This document shows positions 16,980 to 26,107 of a DNA stretch of 64,000 nt, piece after piece. Position 1 is the first letter of the stretch. Each line of letters starts with the position of its first letter. Source of the stretch: Clostridiales bacterium (GTDB taxonomy: Bacteria; Bacillota; Clostridia; Oscillospirales; Oscillospiraceae); NCBI GenBank assembly GCA_019420945.1, contig JAHZGF010000017.1:62001-126000 (forward strand), read 5' to 3'. The translations under genes and the position numbers were made by a program. The notes below the pieces were generated by a model. The model had not been told where the DNA came from, ran no database searches, and saw nothing but the letters and a program-made list of their open reading frames with translations.

Positions 16980-17588
16980 ATGGCTGAAGAGTTGCGGAGT
17001 TTTGCCTATATTTGCCCGGAATGCCGTCAAACTGTAATTGCCCAGCGCAGTGCCTTTTCTCTGGCCGCTGGTGATTGTCAAATCCCTTGCCCCTGCGGAA
17101 AATCTACCCTCCGTGTGGAGAATATGGGGAGTATGTATCATCTCAGTGTTCCCTGTGTGGCATGTGGCCGCAACCATGAGGTTTCCTGCCCGCAGGAGGC
17201 CCTTTTGCGGCGCAAAGCGGTTGCACTAACCTGCAAATCCACTGGCTTTGATAGTTGTGTTGTGGGAGAAGAAGCCGCTGTTTTTGAGGCAGCCAAGCGG
17301 ATGGAAGAGAGTGCTGACGCTCTGCCGGAGAATACGGAAAACGGCAAAGAGGGCTTTCTCAACCCCCTGGTGATGCAAGAAGTTCTGAGTGAAGTGAAGG
17401 AAATCGCTTCCCGGGATGGCATTTCCTGCACCTGCGGATCCAAGCGCTGGTCGCTGGATCTGCGGTATGCCTCTATTGTGCTTCGTTGCGCTGACTGCGG
17501 TGGTGTGCTGAAAATTCCTGCGGCGGCAGACGTGGACATCGAAAATATTTGCTGCCAGTATACTCTGTCAATCAAAGGAAAGCGATAA
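16980..17588 (+). CDS. CXXC zinc-ribbon protein of unknown function
   Basis: A 202-residue soluble protein with several Cys pairs: CPECRQ and CPCGK in the first 50 residues, CVACGRNHEVSC near 60, CTCGSKRW and CADCGG near 160-185. The spacing suggests two zinc ribbons flanking a helical middle (VFEAAKRMEESADALPE). The first half resembles CpXC-type domains; beyond that I do not recognise it. AAAAGGAG precedes the ATG. It begins an operon with an acyl-ACP thioesterase gene one base downstream and pcrA, which gives no clear hint about its job. Confidence 0.8.
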   Translation: MAEELRSFAYICPECRQTVIAQRSAFSLAAGDCQIPCPCGKSTLRVENMGSMYHLSVPCVACGRNHEVSCPQEALLRRKAVALTCKSTGFDSCVVGEEAAVFEAAKRMEESADALPENTENGKEGFLNPLVMQEVLSEVKEIASRDGISCTCGSKRWSLDLRYASIVLRCADCGGVLKIPAAADVDIENICCQYTLSIKGKR

Positions 17589-17589
17589 A

Positions 17590-18357
17590 ATGGATTGTCC
17601 TAAGATTTACAACAAGACAGTAATCATAAACAGCCGGGATGTGGACGGTACAGGCCAGTGCAAAGCTTCCGCTCTGCTGGGCTATCTGCAGGATGCCTCA
17701 GCAGAACATACTGCAGTCTGTGGTTGTGGTAGAAAAGAAATGGTGGAGCGTTATAACGTTTTCTGGATGCTGACCAGAATTCAAGTGGAGTTGGTAAGAC
17801 CCATCCATTGGCTGGATCAGCTCACCATACGAACTGGCCACCGAGGAGGCAAGGGGATCCTGCTGTATCGGGATTACGAGTTGTTGGTGGATGGCAGAGA
17901 AGTGGGGTATGCATGTGCGTTATGGGTCCTTTCAGACCTGAATACCAGGAAGCTACTTAACGTGTCCCAGACGCCAATTCCCCAGTTGTCAGATTTTGCA
18001 GGAGGACTGGAACCGAAGATTCGCAAGCTAACTGCACTGCATCCGCCCAAGGATATGACCCTTGCGGAAGTAAGAACTATGCGATACAGCGATACCGACG
18101 TCAACGGCCACGTCAATAATACAAAATACGCGGATTTTGCGTGTGACGTTATGGAACTGGAGCGGCGGCAAGAGAACTGCTTTCTGGCCGGATTGGAAAT
18201 CACCTATCACCAGGAATGTCAGCCGGGGGAACAGATTCAAATTTCCAGGGCCTCCACTCAGCAGGGGTGTTTTGTCCATGGGGAAGGATTGGATCAGACC
18301 GCACGGTTTGATGTCAAAATCACGTTGAATATTGAAACAGAAGAAAATGGGAAGTGA
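17590..18357 (+). CDS. Acyl-ACP thioesterase (FatA/FatB type)
   Basis: A 255-residue double hot-dog protein that hydrolyses acyl-ACP to free fatty acid and ACP in the cytoplasm. The first hot-dog has VDGTGQCKASALLGYLQDAS and FWMLTRIQVEL; the second has the family catalytic region SDTDVNGHVNNTKYADF with the Asn/His pair (about residues 160-172). The gene lies 1 base after the zinc-ribbon gene stop and 3 bases before pcrA, so the three are co-transcribed. Specific chain-length preference cannot be read. Confidence 0.9.
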   Translation: MDCPKIYNKTVIINSRDVDGTGQCKASALLGYLQDASAEHTAVCGCGRKEMVERYNVFWMLTRIQVELVRPIHWLDQLTIRTGHRGGKGILLYRDYELLVDGREVGYACALWVLSDLNTRKLLNVSQTPIPQLSDFAGGLEPKIRKLTALHPPKDMTLAEVRTMRYSDTDVNGHVNNTKYADFACDVMELERRQENCFLAGLEITYHQECQPGEQIQISRASTQQGCFVHGEGLDQTARFDVKITLNIETEENGK

Positions 18358-18360
18358 CCT

Positions 18361-20838
18361 ATGTTAGACGATAAAAAAAGCCTCCGATTCTGCGCAGCCC
18401 GGCGCGCTGCCATCGCGCTGGAATACAGCCATTTGAATCATGAGCAGCAGGAGGGGGTTCTGGCAACAGAAGGACCGCTGCTGTTACTGGCCGGGGCAGG
18501 CAGCGGAAAGACTACGGTTCTGATCAATCGCATTGCCAATTTGATGAAGTATGGCTGTGGATCCGACTCCAACGAGGTGCCTGACTATGTGAGGGACGAG
18601 GATCTTGTTTTTTTGGAAGAGTACATCCAGCAGCCCCGGGAGGCTGATCGGCAGCGGGCAGAGGCCCTTTGCCGGCTCCATCCTGCGGCACCTTGGAATA
18701 TCATTGCCATTACATTCACCAATAAGGCTGCCGGGGAGATTAAAACTCGTTTGGAAAAGATGCTTGGCCCTCAGGCTCTTGATATTTGGGCTGCCACATT
18801 TCACTCTGCCTGTGTCCGTATTTTGCGCCGGGATATTGACCGCCTGGGCTTTTCCAACAGTTTTACCATATACGACACCGACGACTCCCTTCGGGTGGTT
18901 AAGGAGATCCTGAAAACACTGGATCTGGATGATAAAATGTATCCGCCCAGAAGTGTTCTGGGCTATATTTCCCGGGCAAAGGATGATATGCAGTTATCTG
19001 CTGATTTTGAGAAGGCCTGTCTCAAAAAGGGAGACTATAGGCTGAACCAGATTGCAAAGATATACTGCGAGTACGAGCGGCGCCTGCGGGAGGCGGACGC
19101 ACTGGATTTCGACGATATTATTCTCCATACCGTACGGCTGCTGTTGACCTGTGACGAAGTGCGGCAGTATTGGCAGAATAAATTCCGTTATGTGTTAATT
19201 GATGAGTACCAGGATACCAATCATCTGCAGTATATGCTGTCCTCCTTGCTGGCTGGCAAGTGGGAGAATATTTGCGTGGTAGGAGATGACGATCAATCCA
19301 TCTATCGCTTTCGGGGGGCAACCATCGAAAATATTTTGTCCTTTGAAGAGCAGTATAAGGGCGCCCGCGTAATTCGTTTGGAACAGAACTACCGCTCTAC
19401 AGAAAATATTTTGGAGGCGGCCAATGCCGTCATTCAAAATAACACTGCCAGAAAGGGTAAGCACCTCTGGACGGCCTGTAAGGGCGGAGAGCCGATTCAG
19501 CTCTATACCGCCATGAATGAGAGCGACGAGGCCCAATATGTCTCCTCGCAGATTATAGCCGGCATTTCACGGGGAGAGCATTGGAATGATTATGCGGTGC
19601 TCTATCGCATGAATGCTCAATCCAACCAGCTGGAATATGCCTTTAAACGTAATGGCATTCCCTATGTGGTCTATGGAGGTACAAAGTTTTTTGATCGCGC
19701 CGAGGTAAAGGATATGCTGGCCTATCTCTGCGTGGTTCATAATCCGGCGGATGACCTGCGGTTAAAGCGCATTATCAATACTCCGGCCCGGGGCATTGGA
19801 GCAAAGACTGTGGAGCTTGCGGAATCTTTGGCCCTTCAGATGGGGATGCCTATCTACCAGGTAATCCTCCACGCCCAGGAGTATCCTGAATTGAGTAAAC
19901 AGGCGGCAAAATTGGTCAAATTTACCGATCTGATGGAATCTCTCCGAAAAAAAGCGGGCACAATGGAGTTGCTGGAATTCTACGATGAAGTTGTGCGTGA
20001 CAGTGGCTACATTACGGCGCTGGAAGCGAAAAATACGGTGGAAAACCGCACCAGAATTGAGAATGTGCAGGAGCTGAAATCCTCTATTCAAGGTTATCTG
20101 GAAAACGCCGACAGCCCCAGTTTGGCAGGATTCCTCGATGAGGTTTCGCTGTACACTGATTTGGACAATCGGAACCCGGACGAGCCCTGTGTGACCATGA
20201 TGACCATCCATTCCTCCAAGGGACTGGAGTTTAAAAATGTCTTTTTGGTGGGAATGGAAGAAACCATATTCCCCGGTACACGGGCCATCGGTGAGCGGGA
20301 TGAGATGGAAGAGGAACGCCGGTTGTGTTATGTAGCCATCACCCGGGCTAAATCCAGGCTCTATTTGACCTGCGCATCTCAGAGAATGTTGTTTGGCCGC
20401 ACCAATACCAATCGGATGTCTCGGTTTGTGAAAGAGATTCCAGAGGAGTTTCTGGAGCAAACGGGGCGGAACCTATACGAGATCAACCGGGAATATGGCG
20501 GTACATGGCAAGATTCTTCCACTGCGGGAGCTGCCTATCATCAGTCGCATTTTGCTGGATATGGAGAGAATGCTGGATTTAGAAGTGTTCGAAAAGAGTC
20601 TGCGCCCCGCAGAAAAGATCTCTATGGAACTGCTTCTATCGGAACACGTTCAGCATCAAGTCAAGTCAGGATCGAACTTCAAAAGGGAGAAATGGTGGTC
20701 CATGACGCCTTTGGACAGGGAATGGTGGTTTCCATAACGCCAATGGGAGGCGACGCATTATTGGAAATTGCCTTTGATAATGTGGGTACTAAGCGGCTAA
20801 TGTATAAATCTGCATCATCGCATTTAAAAAAGGTTTGA
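18361..20838 (+). CDS. pcrA: ATP-dependent DNA helicase PcrA/UvrD
   Basis: An 825-residue superfamily 1 helicase that moves 3' to 5' on DNA in repair and plasmid or fork processing. Motifs run in order: GAGSGKTTVLINRI (Walker A), TFTNKAAGEI (Ia), DEYQDTN (Walker B), VGDDDQSIYRFRGA (III), LEQNYRS (IV), TIHSSKGLEFKNV (V) and RLCYVAITRAK (VI). About 40 extra residues sit between Walker A and motif Ia (YGCGSDSNEVPDYVRDEDL...), which are not usual in PcrA. The C-terminal end (about 760-825) is the Tudor-like RNA-polymerase-binding tail (HDAFGQGMVVS). GGAAGTG precedes the ATG. Confidence 0.95.
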   Translation: MLDDKKSLRFCAARRAAIALEYSHLNHEQQEGVLATEGPLLLLAGAGSGKTTVLINRIANLMKYGCGSDSNEVPDYVRDEDLVFLEEYIQQPREADRQRAEALCRLHPAAPWNIIAITFTNKAAGEIKTRLEKMLGPQALDIWAATFHSACVRILRRDIDRLGFSNSFTIYDTDDSLRVVKEILKTLDLDDKMYPPRSVLGYISRAKDDMQLSADFEKACLKKGDYRLNQIAKIYCEYERRLREADALDFDDIILHTVRLLLTCDEVRQYWQNKFRYVLIDEYQDTNHLQYMLSSLLAGKWENICVVGDDDQSIYRFRGATIENILSFEEQYKGARVIRLEQNYRSTENILEAANAVIQNNTARKGKHLWTACKGGEPIQLYTAMNESDEAQYVSSQIIAGISRGEHWNDYAVLYRMNAQSNQLEYAFKRNGIPYVVYGGTKFFDRAEVKDMLAYLCVVHNPADDLRLKRIINTPARGIGAKTVELAESLALQMGMPIYQVILHAQEYPELSKQAAKLVKFTDLMESLRKKAGTMELLEFYDEVVRDSGYITALEAKNTVENRTRIENVQELKSSIQGYLENADSPSLAGFLDEVSLYTDLDNRNPDEPCVTMMTIHSSKGLEFKNVFLVGMEETIFPGTRAIGERDEMEEERRLCYVAITRAKSRLYLTCASQRMLFGRTNTNRMSRFVKEIPEEFLEQTGRNLYEINREYGGTWQDSSTAGAAYHQSHFAGYGENAGFRSVRKESAPRRKDLYGTASIGTRSASSQVRIELQKGEMVVHDAFGQGMVVSITPMGGDALLEIAFDNVGTKRLMYKSASSHLKKV

Positions 20839-20841
20839 TGC

Positions 20842-20881
20842 CCAGCCGCGCCACTTTTCTATGATAGGTGGCGCGGCTGTT
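20842..20881 (+). terminator. Hairpin after pcrA
   Basis: CCAGCCGCGCCAC / GTGGCGCGGCTG, 12-base stem with a 13-base loop. The downstream T tract is poor (TTGTTATC), so termination may be partial. Confidence 0.6.
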
Positions 20882-20887
20882 GTTATC

Positions 20888-20916
20888 TTGCTTTTTTATG
20901 CATTATATGGTAGAAT
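20888..20916 (+). promoter_or_regulatory. Promoter of the polysaccharide export locus
   Basis: TTGCTT (20888-20893) and TAGAAT (20911-20916) with a 17-base spacer, 54 bases before the permease start. Confidence 0.55.
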
Positions 20917-20970
20917 AACATGATTTTTTGGAACGCAATTCACCATATTACAGTTCTGGAAGGTAATGCT

Positions 20971-22425
20971 ATGTCGAAACAGTATAACTTAAAAAAAATC
21001 TTTCTTTCGTTTTTGATGGGCTTTATCGTCTTTGTTGTGGCATTGTATTTTATTGCGGGAGATTCATTTCATTATAGAACCACTGTGTCTTCCACGATCG
21101 ATGCGGCGGCAGTGGTGGGAGAGATCACCGCAGAAAACGAAGTGAGACAGAATTTCAAAGTTGATTCTAATTGTGTGACTCAATATCAACTGCAGTTTAC
21201 CACCTATGGACGTGAAAATACATCTAACCTCAGACTTCAGATTTTTGCTGCTGACGGAACTTTGCTGGCTGAAAACCAGATTGCTGCCTCAAATCTGACG
21301 GATAATGGAGTACAGAGTTTTGTTCTGGATCAGCCCATTACGCAGAGAAAAGGGGAGACCGTTCAGTTGGTGATCTCCTCGGACGCTGAAGCCGCCAATG
21401 GAGTATCTGTTTTCTATGGAAACAGCATTAACCTGGGCCGGGGCAGTGTAGTTCAAACTTACTCTGACGACCAAAAGGTCTCCATAGGGGAGACCAAACT
21501 GGACGGCATCCTGTATCTCACCCAGGTTAGCCGGGAGCAACTCTGGTTTGGCCAATATTATTGGTTTGTTGCTGTGGGTGCTGTTGTGCTGCTGGGACTG
21601 TATTTTGGGGTAGTGCTCTATAAGGACAAGCAGGGAAAAAAGAGTGCTACAGTCAATTTTATCAGCTCTTTGAGCCGCTATCACTTCTTGATCCAGCAGT
21701 TGGTCTCCCGGGATTTTAAAACAAAATACCGCCGATCGGTATTGGGCGTTTTTTGGAGTTTCTTAAATCCGCTGCTGACCATGCTGGTGCAGTATGTTGT
21801 GTTCTCCACTCTGTTTAAATCCTCGATTGAACATTATCCTGCCTATTTGCTTTCTGGTATCGTTTTGTTCAACTTTTTTAACGAGACCACCTCTGTGGGC
21901 ATGACTTCTATTACTTCCAATGCGCCTTTGATTACAAAAGTCTATGTGCCAAAGTATATTTACCCGCTGGCTCGGATGCTGTCTTCTACAATCAATGTTG
22001 CCCTTTCTCTGTTGCCGTTGTTCCTGGTGTGTATTTTCACCGGGGTCTATCCTGCGGTTTCCTGGGTGTTGATTCTTTTCAATCTGCTTTGCCTGATGGC
22101 TTTCTCTTTGGGCGTTTCTTATGTTCTTTCTACGCTTATGGTCTATTTCCGGGATACCCAGTTTTTGTGGTCTGTGGTGAGCATGATCTGGATGTATTGC
22201 ACACCTATTTTTTACCCGGAGAGCATCATTCCTGCCGCCTTCCAGAAACTCTACCATTTGAATCCCCTCTATCAGCTCATCGGTTTTGCTCGCAGTGCAT
22301 TGATTAGTCGGGTTTCTCCTCCTCCGATGTCTTATTTGGTCTGTATTCTGGTGGCTGTTGTTCCTCTGGTTGTGGGTATCTGGATTTTCAATAAGAAAGA
22401 AAAAGACTTTGTTCTGTACCTGTAA
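20971..22425 (+). CDS. ABC-2 polysaccharide export permease with an extra N-terminal extracellular domain
   Basis: A 484-residue permease. The C-terminal 260 residues are a typical Wzm/TagG permease (RDFKTKYRRSVLGVFWSFLNPL at the start, six membrane segments, YCTPIFYPESIIP near the end) that exports lipid-linked surface polysaccharide or teichoic acid. Ahead of it lies something unusual: a membrane segment (residues 10-30), about 165 residues of beta-rich, probably external sequence (residues 31-200, for example NLRLQIFAADGTLLAENQIA), and a second membrane segment (about 195-215). The ATG at 20971 follows GGAAGG. Its ATPase is the next gene. The extra domain may contact the exported glycan. 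Confidence 0.9.
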   Translation: MSKQYNLKKIFLSFLMGFIVFVVALYFIAGDSFHYRTTVSSTIDAAAVVGEITAENEVRQNFKVDSNCVTQYQLQFTTYGRENTSNLRLQIFAADGTLLAENQIAASNLTDNGVQSFVLDQPITQRKGETVQLVISSDAEAANGVSVFYGNSINLGRGSVVQTYSDDQKVSIGETKLDGILYLTQVSREQLWFGQYYWFVAVGAVVLLGLYFGVVLYKDKQGKKSATVNFISSLSRYHFLIQQLVSRDFKTKYRRSVLGVFWSFLNPLLTMLVQYVVFSTLFKSSIEHYPAYLLSGIVLFNFFNETTSVGMTSITSNAPLITKVYVPKYIYPLARMLSSTINVALSLLPLFLVCIFTGVYPAVSWVLILFNLLCLMAFSLGVSYVLSTLMVYFRDTQFLWSVVSMIWMYCTPIFYPESIIPAAFQKLYHLNPLYQLIGFARSALISRVSPPPMSYLVCILVAVVPLVVGIWIFNKKEKDFVLYL

Positions 22426-22438
22426 GGGGGGTGAGACG

Positions 22439-23530
22439 ATGGACAATATGATTGAAGTAAAGAATGTTTCCATGCGGTTTCACATGACTGGCGATAAAAT
22501 CAACAGTTTAAAGGAATATTTTCTGCAATTAGTTACCAGAAAGATTACGCATAAGGAATTTTGGGCCCTTACGGATGTTTCCTTTGAGGTGAAGAAAGGT
22601 GAGGTTGTCGGCATTATTGGCCACAATGGTGCCGGAAAGTCCACAATTTTAAAGGTGATATCCGGTATTTTAAATCCGACCAGAGGTTCCGTTGAAGTTC
22701 ATGGGAATATTGTTCCCATGTTGGAACTGGGAAGTGGTTTTGACTATGATCTGACCGGACGGGAGAATGTTTTCCTGAATGGTGCAATCCTGGGCTATTC
22801 AGAGGAGTTCTTGAAAGAAAAGTATGACGAGATCCTGGCTTTTTCCGAGCTGGGAGAGTTTATTGAGATGCCCATTCGGAATTATTCCTCCGGTATGTTG
22901 ATGCGTCTTGCTTTTTCCATTGCTACGGTGGTCCACCCAGAAATCATGATTGTGGATGAGATCTTGGCTGTAGGTGATGCCAACTTCCAGGAGAAGAGCA
23001 AACAGAGAATGCTTGAATTGATGGGAGGCGGCACTACGGTATTGTTTGTCTCTCACTCTATTGCACAGATAGAGGAGATGTGCAACCGGGTGGTTTGGCT
23101 GGACCATGGACAAGTAAAAATGGTTGGAGATGCGGAGGAAGTTTGTGCTGCTTATCAGGGGAAGCCTGGAGCCAAGGAAGAAACTTCGGCGCTTTACATT
23201 GACTATGGCCAGGGATTTTCTGAAGAACATTGTATTTCAAAAGCTGTCAAAATGGATGGCAAGCAATTTACTCATGTATTTGAATTGGAACGTCCCAGCA
23301 AGCACCTTCGCTTCGATCCCGTTGGATTTACACCCTGTTTGCTGCGGGGCCTTGAGGTCTACTCCAATGGTGTCCCTGTGGAGATTAATGTGCTTGCATC
23401 GAATGGGACAAATGTAAAGAAAAACTGGTATTTCAATGGGATTGACAGTCAAATTGAATTCTCCTTAGGGGAAGAAGTTTCCAATTTGGAGATTCGTGGC
23501 AAAGTAATGGAATTGCAGACAGAGGAATGA
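22439..23530 (+). CDS. ABC transporter ATP-binding protein (Wzt/TagH type)
   Basis: A 363-residue ATPase partner of the permease. Walker A is GHNGAGKST (about residue 62), the signature is YSSGMLMRLAFS and Walker B is IMIVDEILAVGD, the last in the form typical of polysaccharide exporters. Beyond the ATPase (after about residue 245) is an extra domain of about 115 residues, beta-rich, where Wzt proteins carry a carbohydrate-binding module. AGGGGGGTGAG precedes the ATG. It is co-transcribed with the permease. Confidence 0.93.
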   Translation: MDNMIEVKNVSMRFHMTGDKINSLKEYFLQLVTRKITHKEFWALTDVSFEVKKGEVVGIIGHNGAGKSTILKVISGILNPTRGSVEVHGNIVPMLELGSGFDYDLTGRENVFLNGAILGYSEEFLKEKYDEILAFSELGEFIEMPIRNYSSGMLMRLAFSIATVVHPEIMIVDEILAVGDANFQEKSKQRMLELMGGGTTVLFVSHSIAQIEEMCNRVVWLDHGQVKMVGDAEEVCAAYQGKPGAKEETSALYIDYGQGFSEEHCISKAVKMDGKQFTHVFELERPSKHLRFDPVGFTPCLLRGLEVYSNGVPVEINVLASNGTNVKKNWYFNGIDSQIEFSLGEEVSNLEIRGKVMELQTEE

Positions 23531-23557
23531 TTTTGTTCTGCAGGATGGGAGCTTTTT

Positions 23558-24211
23558 ATGGAGAAAGCAAAGCGGAGAGAGTTCGGCATTTATAATCGGA
23601 TTCTGAAGCGGCTAATGGATTTTGTGCTTGCTGCATTGATCATGATTGTTCTATCGCCGGTTCTTTTAGTTTTGATTGTGGCCATTAAATTAGACTCCAA
23701 AGGTCCTGTATTGTTTCAACAGAAGCGAATCGGAGTCAATAAGACTACGTTCTCTATCTTGAAATTCCGCACGATGCGCATTGACACTCCCCATGATATG
23801 CCAACTCATTTGCTGGAAAATCCCGATCAGTATATTACTCGGGTGGGTGGTTTCCTGCGAAAAACCTCTCTGGATGAGTTGCCCCAACTCTGGAATATTC
23901 TTGTCGGTCAGATGAGTTTTGTGGGGCCTCGGCCTGCGCTTTGGAATCAATATGATTTGATTGAAGCCAGAGACCAATTTCGAGCCAATTCAGTTCGGCC
24001 TGGTCTGACAGGCTGGGCACAGATCAATGGTCGGGATGAGCTGGAGATCAATGTGAAAGCAGAATTGGATGGCTATTATGTGAGCCATCTCAGCTTTTGG
24101 TTTGATGTAAAGTGCTTTTTGGGGTCCTTTGCCTATGTACTGGGCAGAAAAGGCATTGTAGAAGGCGGAACTGGTGCGTTACAAAAGAAACGGAAAAATA
24201 CCAGGAGCTAA
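23558..24211 (+). CDS. Initiating sugar-phosphate transferase (WcaJ/WbaP C-terminal type)
   Basis: A 217-residue phosphoglycosyl transferase that starts a glycan by putting a sugar phosphate on undecaprenyl phosphate at the membrane. A re-entrant or membrane segment (MDFVLAALIMIVLSPVLLVLIVAIKLDSKGPVLF) is followed by KRIGVNKTTFSILKFRTM, LRKTSLDELPQLWNIL (catalytic Asp-Glu) and GPRPAL, PGLTGWAQINGR. These are all landmarks of the short monotopic family. With the exporter before it and a glycosyltransferase after it, it fits the first step of a capsule or wall polysaccharide. Which sugar is used cannot be told. Confidence 0.94.
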   Translation: MEKAKRREFGIYNRILKRLMDFVLAALIMIVLSPVLLVLIVAIKLDSKGPVLFQQKRIGVNKTTFSILKFRTMRIDTPHDMPTHLLENPDQYITRVGGFLRKTSLDELPQLWNILVGQMSFVGPRPALWNQYDLIEARDQFRANSVRPGLTGWAQINGRDELEINVKAELDGYYVSHLSFWFDVKCFLGSFAYVLGRKGIVEGGTGALQKKRKNTRS

Positions 24212-24237
24212 GGGCAGTATATTGAGGGGTCGATCTT

Positions 24238-25344
24238 GTGAAGGTAGCCATTGTCAACTGTTTTGACACATTTATGGACCGTCAACAGGCATTGATAGAT
24301 TTTTTCCAAGCCAGAGGTGACGATGTTACCGCGTTTCTCTCGGATTTTCGGCACAGAGACAAGGTCACTTGGACGACAACCCCGAACGGGTATACGATGA
24401 TTCCGGGACTACCCTATCATAAAAACCTTTCAATAAAACGTATGTACTCCCACAGCAAGTTCGCAAAGGCCGTCAAAGATGTGTTGGCTCAGGAAAAATG
24501 GGATTTAATCTGGGTCTTAGTTCCACCCAATTCTTTAGTAAAGCAATGCGCTCAGTATAAGCGGACTCATCCGGATACTAAGCTGGTTTTCGATGTCAAT
24601 GACCTATGGCCGGAGAGTTTTCCGTTGGGCGGACTGAAGTCCTTGCCGCCATTTCAGATGTGGCGGTCTCTGCGGGACCTACATCTGATGGCAGCAGATT
24701 ATGTCGTAACGGAGTGTGACCTGTTTCGGAAACGTCTGAATTTGGAACAGAATGACAATGCCTCCACCATCTACTTCTGTAAGCCAGAAGAAAAGCTGGC
24801 GTTGGATCGGACTGCAGTGCTGCCAGAAGATTATTTTTCGGTCTGCTATTTGGGATCAATCAACCATATTATTGATATTGACGCTATTGTGGCCATCTTA
24901 TCTTCTTTAAAGACGGTACGGCCTGTTAAACTCCACATCATTGGCGATGGGGAAAACAAGTTGCATTTGATCAACCAGGTTCAAGGGGTAGGAGTAGAGG
25001 TAACAGACCACGGAGCCGTCTATGATGCCGCAAAAAAACAGGCTGTATTTAACCGGTGTCATTTTGGCCTGAACGTGATGAAACCCACTGTTTGTGTCGG
25101 CCTGACCATGAAAAGCATTGATTATTTTGCGGGTGCGTTGCCTGTCATCAACTCCATTCCGGGAGATACCTGGGAGCTGATTGATCGCAATAAATTTGGG
25201 TTCAATTGGGACGGAAGCCAGGAACTTGATTGGCTTTCACTGGATCAGACGAAGGCCCGCCAGGCAGCCCGCAAATTTTTTGAAGAAGAGCTTTCTTATC
25301 GCAGCTTTTCTCATCGTCTGGAGTCGGTGCTTGCGAAAATATGA
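24238..25344 (+). CDS. Glycosyltransferase, GT-B fold (family 4 like)
   Basis: A 368-residue glycosyltransferase starting at a GTG (24238) with GAGGGG upstream. The N-terminal half has the GT-B look (KVAIVNCFDTFMDRQQAL; LVFDVNDLWPESFP), and the C-terminal half has VCYLGSINHIIDIDAIV, VKLHIIGDGENKLHL and the NVMKPTVCVGLTMKSIDYFAGALPVI region typical of family 4 donors sites (read in parts). It ends the export locus, before a strong terminator. The nucleotide sugar is unknown. Confidence 0.88.
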   Translation: MKVAIVNCFDTFMDRQQALIDFFQARGDDVTAFLSDFRHRDKVTWTTTPNGYTMIPGLPYHKNLSIKRMYSHSKFAKAVKDVLAQEKWDLIWVLVPPNSLVKQCAQYKRTHPDTKLVFDVNDLWPESFPLGGLKSLPPFQMWRSLRDLHLMAADYVVTECDLFRKRLNLEQNDNASTIYFCKPEEKLALDRTAVLPEDYFSVCYLGSINHIIDIDAIVAILSSLKTVRPVKLHIIGDGENKLHLINQVQGVGVEVTDHGAVYDAAKKQAVFNRCHFGLNVMKPTVCVGLTMKSIDYFAGALPVINSIPGDTWELIDRNKFGFNWDGSQELDWLSLDQTKARQAARKFFEEELSYRSFSHRLESVLAKI

Positions 25345-25346
25345 AA

Positions 25347-25384
25347 ATGTGCACCGTATTTTATGCTACGGTGCACATTTTTTA
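25347..25384. terminator. Bidirectional terminator between the glycan locus and the HAD gene
   Basis: Stem AAAATGTGCACCGTA / TACGGTGCACATTTT with an 8-base loop, flanked by A run and T run so that it serves both convergent genes. Confidence 0.85.
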
Positions 25385-25390
25385 TGATTA

Positions 25391-26023
25391 TCAGGAGAGT
25401 AACTCAGAAAAATCTTGAATTGTGCGGTCACAGAGCGAAATCAGTTCTGTTCGCCTGTGAGCAAAGAAGGGGTCTTCTACGCCGATTACCTGCCAGCCTG
25501 CAGATTTGGCAGATGCGCAGGCCAGGGGAGAATCGTCCAAAAGCAGACAGTGTTCCGGCGCTTCGTCTAACATTTGGCTGAGTTGAGTAAACGAGGCCGG
25601 GTATTTCTTTTCCAGGTTCAGCTCCTGGGCAAAGAATAACTCCTCAAAGTATGCCGTGATTTGATGATGTTCCAGAGCGGCTTTGCATAGTGCTGGCTGG
25701 CTGGAAGTATAAAGTACCATTCGTTCGCCTTGCGCTTTGCAACGCTTTAAATAAACCAGCACATTAGGCTTTAATTCCAGTTCTCGGGCATATGCGTTGT
25801 AGGCCAATTGGTACCAGGAATCCATAATAGCTTCTTCTGAGATAGAAAGCCCGTAGTAGGCTTTGGTAAATCGGGCTGCATCCGGGAAAATTGCGTGGGA
25901 CACATATTCATTGTATTCATCTGTGAGAGATAGACCATATTGGCCCACAAAGGTTTCGTCAACCCAGCGCCAGACTCCGTTGGAATCCAGCAGAGTTCCA
26001 TCTAAGTCAAATACTTTAACCAT
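25391..26023 (-). CDS. HAD-family hydrolase (phosphoglycolate/beta-phosphoglucomutase type)
   Basis: A 210-residue phosphatase with the HAD motifs in order: KVFDLDGTLLDS (nucleophile Asp), VLYTSSQP (motif II), a Lys near ELNLEKKYP and LLLDDSPLACASA (motif IV). The cap is the helical type inserted between motif I and II, as in phosphoglycolate phosphatase and beta-phosphoglucomutase, but the substrate cannot be read. The ATG at 26023 follows GGAGCG; an in-frame ATG four codons upstream has no signal. It has its own promoter. Confidence 0.85.
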   Translation of the reverse strand: MVKVFDLDGTLLDSNGVWRWVDETFVGQYGLSLTDEYNEYVSHAIFPDAARFTKAYYGLSISEEAIMDSWYQLAYNAYARELELKPNVLVYLKRCKAQGERMVLYTSSQPALCKAALEHHQITAYFEELFFAQELNLEKKYPASFTQLSQMLDEAPEHCLLLDDSPLACASAKSAGWQVIGVEDPFFAHRRTELISLCDRTIQDFSELLS

Positions 26024-26055
26024 TTCTCGCTCCATTTTTAAGTTTCTGTTGCGCT

Positions 26056-26085
26056 ATTATAGCGCATTTTTTCAATTATCGTCAA
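26056..26085 (-). promoter_or_regulatory. Promoter of the HAD hydrolase gene
   Basis: On the minus strand TTGACG (26085-26080) and TATAAT (26061-26056) with an 18-base spacer. Confidence 0.6.
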
Positions 26086-26107
26086 CAGAGGAAAGGAATC
26101 GATTCTT

